NCBI GenBank assembly: GCA_034096865.1
Contig: JAWQFJ010016563.1
Coordinates: forward strand, 1 to 12,500
Direction: 5' to 3'
From: Theodoxus fluviatilis
Lineage: Eukaryota > Mollusca > Gastropoda > Cycloneritida > Neritidae
Length of the DNA stretch: 12,500 nt
Below, piece after piece: positions 7,806 to 12,500 of this stretch. Numbering within the stretch: position 1 is the first letter of the stretch; the number at the start of each line of letters is the position of its first letter. The position numbers were made by a program, and so were the translations under genes. The notes beneath the pieces are model-generated. The model saw only the letters and a list, made by a program, of their open reading frames with translations. It had not been told where the DNA came from and did not search any database.

Positions 7806-8635
7806 CCCCAAGTGAGAGCTGCTGTATACGTAGTGGTGCGAGTGCTGTGACGGGAATTCAGTGATTTGAAACTGGCGAGATGATCATTGCAATCGACACG
7901 TTAACAATAGAAACTTCTGTGGTTAATCGTCTCTCCCTTTAAAGTGCTAATGGATCACGCATCTTTCTGTAATACAACTTATAAAAACTGGGTGGGTTGA
8001 TTACTATTGTGATAGATTTATTGAACGAGATAAGATCTTAAGATATACGAACATACTCTACCTATTAAAAAAATTGGCCTCTAAATCTGGCAATTAGTAT
8101 TATATATTAATTATTGCTTGTACACAATATATATAATCCAAATGCTCATACAATCCTCAAAAGATACAAAGAAAAAGTTCAATAACTTGCATCTACACTC
8201 ACGGCAGCCAGACTCCTCAAACCTTTTATATTCACCCGTTTCAAAGCGGCGGCAACTCGGGATAAATGTTTGAGAAAAAACATCGCTTTGCTTTAGATTT
8301 GTACAAATCAGACCTGTGACACAAAATGCCGTACTCTGGCTAGAGTAAGTATGACTATCACATGCATTTTCATGGTTGATGATCATGAAATAAGCTGTCG
8401 TTTCAAAACTAAAATACGATTGAATATGTTCAATATTGTCATGAGACTTTCCACATCATTTGGTTACAGTTGTATGTAAATAGGGCGAGCGAAGACGTAA
8501 GGAGACTGCACAATGTCCCGAAATAGATTTGTCAGTATTTGAAGTTTAGTATCCATGTTATAGATATAATAATCGTAATCGTCCTCCCCATCCTTTTTTA
8601 AGATTTGTCCATCCCCATCCTCATCCTCCTCATAG
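7806..8635. other. unannotated AT-rich DNA
   Basis: No gene is recognised. An imperfect AT-only inverted repeat is centred near 8118 (ATTATATATT and AATATATATAAT arms), which is common in AT-rich DNA. Short ATCCTC/CATCC words occur at 8581-8632. Minus-strand frames at 8111-8386 and 8464-8703 show no recognisable domain. Confidence 0.4.
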
Positions 8636-8675
8636 TTGTTGTTTTGTTGTTGTTCTGTTTTTGTTGTTGTTGTTG
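8636..8675. repeat. (TTG)n microsatellite, interrupted
   Basis: About 12 TTG triplets with TTTTG and TTCTG interruptions. It is a simple repeat. The poly-Gln/Asn frame on the minus strand follows from it. Confidence 0.85.
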
Positions 8676-8984
8676 CCTGGGAGGATGAAATTATTAATCG
8701 CAATTATTCCCGTAAGCACTTTCAAAACAGATTTCTTCACCCACTTCAATGCACAAGATGGAACTAACTTTTGTTCAGGACAGCCGTTACTTTGCTATTA
8801 AATGAAGCAAAACATTTCGTACAACAGACACCTAACACACACATTAAAAACACATAATTTAATCTAAATACAAAATCAAAACTCCCAGTTTGCACGTGTG
8901 TTTGAATAGCGTTCAAATTTTGAAGTAATTGAATTATAGCGAGATCAAAGCTGTGAAAGTTGTATGATGTACGACTACTTTCGG
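8676..8984. other. unannotated DNA, nothing recognised
   Basis: Ordinary AT-rich sequence lying between the TTG and CA repeats. No motif, RNA structure or coding signal could be supported on either strand. Confidence 0.4.
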
Positions 8985-8998
8985 GTGCGCGCACGCAA

Positions 8999-9031
<33 letters not shown>

Positions 9032-9223
9032 CGTGCGGGCGCGCAAACACACACAGCGCGCGCGCACACGCACACACATATACACACTCGCGCACACGCA
9101 CACACAAACATACACACACACAAACGCACACATACACACACGTACACACATATACACACACGTACAAACACATACACACACGTACACACATACAGACATA
9201 CATGCACACACAAGCACACACAC

Positions 9224-9287
<64 letters not shown>

Positions 9288-9297
9288 ACTCACATAC
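8985..9297. repeat. (CA)n microsatellite with interrupted and CG-rich blocks
   Basis: About 310 bp of CA repeats open with the palindrome GTGCGCGCAC (8985-8994). Further CG-rich patches lie near 9034-9062, and a pure (CA)n run covers about 9231-9280. The TATACACA and CGTACACA variants give a loose higher-order pattern at 9130-9200. It is Z-DNA-prone. His-Thr or Cys-Val frames are artefacts. Confidence 0.95.
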
Positions 9298-9639
9298 TTA
9301 CCTAGAGAGAAAGTGGAAATCAAGGTTTATTATCCGAGAGGTGCGACATCTGTTCAATTCAGTGACAAGGTTCGTCTCAACCAGAAGTCTGGAATGTACA
9401 TGTATATAATTATATAAACTCGTTTGCTTATTATACGCATGCCACGTGCGGTAGAAAATCTCACACCATCTCTACCAGCACCGTCCCCAACTGTGACCAA
9501 GGGTCTGTCAGTGTCTTTGCCTTGCAATGTCCTTAACACCAACGTGCGTGGACAAGGATGAGCGAATAGCTGTCTAGGTTTAGAAGACGGGTACAGTGAC
9601 TGACCCTTCCTGGACAGCGTGCTAGTTGAAAATGCCGGG
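9298..9639. other. unannotated DNA with a small AT palindrome
   Basis: TATATAATTATATA at 9403-9416 is a perfect 14-bp palindrome. A CACGTG hexamer near 9443 matches an E-box but is uninformative alone. No gene is recognised. Confidence 0.4.
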
Positions 9640-9870
9640 GCTGGCGGTAGGGGTGGGGATAGGAACATAATTGCTCCATAGGTGGGGGTGGGGTGCTACA
9701 ACTGAAAGAAAGAAGAGCAGGAGAGCTGCTACACTGAGGACAGGAAAGCCGGGGTGTACCTGTAGTGTGCGTGAAGCAGAGTTGAAGGTTCGGCATGGAG
9801 AGTGGAAGGAGGGTGGGGCATGGGGGGTGAGTGCGAGAGGGGGAGGGGGTGGTACGGAGGGGAGGGGGAG
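9640..9870 (+). other. G-rich stretch on the plus strand
   Basis: Repeated GGGTGGGG, GGTGGGGGTGGGG and GGGAGGGGG words occur at about 9645-9692 and 9810-9870. Several sets of closely spaced G tracts could form quadruplexes. Open frames here are Gly/Arg-rich on plus and Pro/Ser-rich on minus, as the composition dictates. Confidence 0.6.
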
Positions 9871-10011
9871 ACCGCTCTTTCTAACATCGTCCTTCAGGTG
9901 TGATGGAGAACAACCTGCCACCTCCAGATTTTCTGTCCATCCAGGCTGACACGGTGTCCTTTACTTCCGCCGGTCTTCTGTTCTCTGCCCATCTCTGCCT
10001 TAACATGCACC

Positions 10012-10080
10012 GCTCCCCCACATCGTCCTCAACCCCCCCATTTCTTTCCCCCACCCCTCCCCCCCTCCCACCCCTCCCCC
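10012..10080 (-). other. C-rich stretch, quadruplex/i-motif candidate
   Basis: At 10048-10080 the plus strand has six C tracts of 5, 4, 7, 3, 4 and 5 bases separated by single A or T residues. The minus strand is therefore a strong G-quadruplex motif and the plus strand an i-motif candidate. A CCCCCC-type run also occurs near 10033-10039. Confidence 0.7.
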
Positions 10081-10232
10081 GGGTCACATCCCCCTCTCTC
10101 CTCCTCTCTGTCCACGATGACGGTGATTTGTAGGTCTACGGCAGGGTCAAGGGAAAGGGCAGGACCACCGCGGATGTTGACCTTCCGTCAGTGATACCTG
10201 ACTGTGTCCAGGTGTGCTAAACCTGTCTGCCG

Positions 10233-10981
10233 GAGTCCACTCCAATCTAGCCCACAAAGCTCCCCAGTGAGTCTACTCCATTTATACCAGCTCTTGTGTC
10301 AATTCACTCCACACACAGCTCCAGTATGAGTCTACTCCATTCCACACAGCTTCAGTGTGAGTGTACTCCATTCCACACACAGCTCCTGTGTGAGTTTACT
10401 CCACTCCACACATGGCTTCTGTGTGAATCCACTCCACTCCAAACACAGCTCCTGTGTGAGTCCACTCCACTCCACACACAGCTCCAGTGTGAGTCCACTC
10501 CACTCCACACACAGTTCCAGTGTGAGTCCACTCCACTCCACACAGCTCCAGTGTGAGTCCACTCCACTCCACACACAGCTCCAGTGTGAGTCCACTCCAC
10601 TCCACACACAGCTCCAGTGTGAGTCCACTCCACTCCACACACAGCTCCAGTGTGAGTCCACTCCACTCCACACACAGCTCCTTTGTGAGTCCACTCCACT
10701 CCACACACAGCTCCAGTGTGAGTTCACTCCACTCCACACACAGCTCCAGTGTGAGTCCACTCCACTCCACACACAACTCCTGTGTGAGTCCACTCCACTC
10801 CACACACAACTCCTGTGTGAGTCCACTCCACTCCACACACAACTCCTGTGTGAGTCCACTCCACTCCACACACAACTCCTGTGTGAGTCCACTCCACTCC
10901 ACACACAACTCCTGTGTGAGTCCACTCCACTCCACACACAACTCCTGTGTGAGTCCACTCAACACATTACTCATGTCTGAA
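10233..10981. repeat. 33-bp minisatellite, about 23 units in two variant blocks
   Basis: The GAG of GTGTGAGTCCACTC recurs every 33 bp from 10359 to 10951, with earlier and last units spaced 28-36 bp and more divergent (10233-10330 and 10951-10981). The inner units have two main forms. GCTCCAGTG dominates about 10480-10755, and ACTCCTGTG occupies six consecutive near-identical units (about 10768-10953). One unit near 10541 lacks two bases. Because 33 is a multiple of three, long frames of 11-residue repeats (HSSSVSPLHST and others) stay open on both strands. The 2-bp deletion breaks each of them, and I see no exon signals. I regard it as a non-coding minisatellite with decayed edges and a homogenised core. 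Confidence 0.93.
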
Positions 10982-11748
10982 TCCACGACACACTCCCCAT
11001 ACTTTGCCTCTGCAAAGCACAAAATGAGCAGTAAGAAGGAAGCTTCACATTCTTTCTAACTGAAGTAATTACAAGATGCAGTCACTTCCTATACAGTCTT
11101 ACCCTGCTCTTTATGCCAGTATTTCGATGCCAATGCAGCACCTGACAAGCACTGACTGCCGAGTAGGAAGGATAGTAGAAGTTCACTACAGGGAAACGGT
11201 CATCATTTAGCTTTCTGCATGATTAAAAATGTTATTAATTCAATCACGCTTATTCTTTCCAATGGCGTCAATTTACTTTGCTAAATGAACACCCTCATTG
11301 CTACTATTCAACAACAGTGTGGCGTGCGTGCTTCCCACGTCGTTCTAGAGGATTCCACAGCTGCTCGTCTGGATGTCATCCTCAGTGGCCGTTGTCATGG
11401 TGGCAAGAGAGTTTGAAACTGTCATCGTGTCGACAGAAATTGTTGGCAAGAGGGAATGTAGGAAGTGTTTTCATGAAAGGTGTTGGCATTGACGAACAAT
11501 AAAAATGGTACATTTGTACCAGTGACGCCATATCTATTATATCGCTATAAATATTTTAAAGAGACAAATCAAGAATCTGGATATTTTGTGCCGCTGTGAC
11601 GATCACAATGGCAGTAGAGAGGACAGCAACCTTTAATATCTTCATGGTGACCTCCTCGTCACCCTGGGGTTATCCCAAGTGCAGTGTTATTGATGAGTAG
11701 ACATGATCGAAGCCTTGTGGACAATGGGGATGGATGACGGATAAAAGA
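10982..11748. other. unannotated DNA with a small palindrome
   Basis: No gene is recognised. A 74-codon plus-strand frame at 11278-11502 has no domain I know, and the frames beside it have stops. TGGTACA-TT-TGTACCA at 11506-11521 is a perfect hairpin a few bases after AATAAA (near 11498). Nothing links it to a transcript. Short GGAT words appear at 11726-11740 at the edge of the next repeat. Confidence 0.4.
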
Positions 11749-11888
11749 AGTTTTACGGCCTATCAGCCTTTGTAGGCTATGTAAGGCCATTATGCACGAA
11801 CAAAGCTAGAAAAATTTGGAGTAAACGCAAATCAAGTCACAATGGATGGATGGAGTTTACGGCTTTAAATCACGATGTCTCCAGTTAT
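11749..11888. mobile_element. dispersed repeat, second copy (copy B) with nested insertion
   Basis: It aligns with 7635-7740 after removal of a 38-bp insertion. The first 38 bases (AGTTTTACGGCC, TATCAGCCT, GTAGGCTATGTAAGGCCATTA) are almost identical. The hairpin arms are intact: GGCC 11757-11760 with 11785-11788, and AGCC 11765-11768 with GGCT 11775-11778. The middle (GCACGAACAAAGCTAG and following) is more diverged. The alignment stops after CCAGTTAT, so the part of copy A beyond 7740 is absent or unrecognisable here. A degenerate GGGGATGGATGACGGAT lies just left of the start, equivalent to the (GGAT)n beside copy A. Confidence 0.72.
11835..11872. repeat. 38-bp nested insertion inside copy B
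   Basis: Copy A reads straight through CGCAAATCAAATC. In copy B the same point is split by a segment containing ATGGATGGATGGAGTTTACGGC, which is itself the edge of this repeat family. AAATCA at 11829-11834 recurs at 11867-11872, as expected for a target-site duplication. The simplest reading is a severely truncated family member inserted into an older one. Confidence 0.5.
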
Positions 11889-11957
11889 CCTGGTGTGGCC
11901 TTCTGCAGTGACGTTTAATGCTAACCCCTCACCTGACCGCTACCTCACCTCCCCACG

Positions 11958-12118
11958 CATGTCTCTCCACTCCTACATACACTTCACTGGCTCCCTATCT
12001 CTCAGAGGATAGATTATAAACTTGCTACTTTGTGCTTCAAGGCCATCAACAACACCGCACCACAGAAATTCTTACAGTCTACACGCCCTCCAGATCTATA
12101 CGCTCAGCTGCTGACTCT
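11958..12118 (+). mobile_element. non-LTR (LINE) reverse-transcriptase C-terminal fragment, frameshifted
   Basis: The frame from 11958 reads HVSPLLHT and then LHWLPISQRIDYKL (from 11982), followed by ATLCFKAINNTAPQ. This is the conserved segment just after the reverse-transcriptase domain in ORF2 proteins of CR1/L2/Jockey-type LINEs. The family's next motif, YTPSRSIRSAADS, appears at 12080-12118 in a different frame, so one frameshift separates the two halves near 12070. The usual few residues between the motifs are partly missing. The frame has a stop at 11934-11936, no upstream polymerase motif is seen, and the match ends where a CACT/CTCT tract begins. It is a short dead fragment, and the clade cannot be decided from it. 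It lies about 70 bp right of repeat copy B, with no proof that they belong together. Confidence 0.8.
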
Positions 12119-12500
12119 TACACTCACTCTCTCATACTCACACTCACTCTCTCACACTCACACTCACTCTCTCTCACACTCTCTTACACTCACTTACTCA
12201 CACTCACTCTCACACTCTCACTCACGCTCACTCTCTCACACGCACTCTCTCACTTTCACACTCAGTCTCTTACACTCACTCACTCTCTCACACTCTCACT
12301 CACACTCACTCTCTCACACTCTCTCACACTCACTCACTCACACTCACACTCTCTCACACTCACTCTTTCACACTTACTCTCTCACACTCACTCACACTCA
12401 CTCACACACTCACTCACACTCACTCACTCACACTCACTCACTCACAATCACTCACTCACACTCTCACACTCACACTCTCTCACACTCACACTCTCTCACA
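12119..12500. repeat. (CACT)/(CTCT) low-complexity tract, runs off the window
   Basis: CACTCA, CACTCT and CTCTCACA words alternate without a fixed period for about 380 bp to the window edge. It starts directly after the AADS codons of the LINE fragment, so the repeat either grew at a breakpoint in the element or was its neighbour at insertion. Confidence 0.95.

Noticed and set aside
8764..9409. His-Thr and Cys-Val frames over the CA tract
   Set aside because: Simple-repeat artefact; the short unique tails have no recognisable motif.
10233..10981. CRISPR array
   Set aside because: Units are contiguous 33-bp tandem repeats with no variable spacers, in an animal-like sequence.
11278..11502. 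74-codon plus-strand frame near the right end
   Set aside because: No domain recognised; neighbouring frames are broken and there is no supporting signal.

Overview
The window looks like non-coding, repeat-rich DNA from an animal genome. I found no intact protein-coding gene, rRNA, tRNA or CRISPR array. Almost every open frame runs through simple repeats or is a short chance frame. Three things point to a metazoan, most plausibly a lophotrochozoan such as a mollusc: very long interrupted dinucleotide tracts, a decayed Penelope-like retroelement fragment, and a decayed non-LTR (LINE) fragment beside a short dispersed repeat. The mollusc assignment is inference, resting partly on a remembered resemblance of the dispersed repeat to abundant molluscan repeats. 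There is no bacterial-style gene packing.

Layout, left half. A (TG)n/(CG)n tract lies at 325-803. Unannotated DNA follows, including a CpG-rich patch at 1461-1760 and pyrimidine-rich DNA at 1795-1960. A very decayed copy of the dispersed repeat is at 2094-2156. A G-quadruplex motif abuts a (GA)n tract at 2240-2316. A second, larger G-quadruplex motif at 2512-2547 is followed by a (TG)n tract at 2602-2660. The minus strand at 3005-3222 carries the C-terminal part of a Penelope-type GIY-YIG endonuclease domain. A long AT-rich stretch without genes follows, broken by a (CCTG)n tract at 4129-4184.

Layout, middle. There is a 425-bp TCTCTG-type tract (5631-6055), a 16-base G run in purine-rich DNA (6276-6420), and a second CpG-rich patch (about 6540-6865) with NRF1-like and YY1-like motifs. 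A (GGAT)n tract at 7588-7634 leads directly into the best copy of the dispersed repeat (7635-7805).

Layout, right half. A (CA)n tract at 8985-9297 is opposite in sense to the first (TG)n tract. G-rich DNA (9640-9870) and C-rich DNA (10012-10080) follow. A 33-bp minisatellite of about 23 units occupies 10233-10981. A second dispersed-repeat copy (11749-11888) holds a 38-bp nested insertion. A LINE reverse-transcriptase C-terminal fragment (11958-12118) runs straight into a CACT/CTCT tract that continues past the window end.

There is no operon or pathway to describe. What can be read is the history of the sequence: retroelement insertion and decay, nested insertion, microsatellite growth at element edges, and local homogenisation of a minisatellite. 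I did not find a convincing undescribed functional system. The most useful leads are the shared repeat family with its conserved hairpin and nested insertion, the two retroelement fossils, and the two-block minisatellite.
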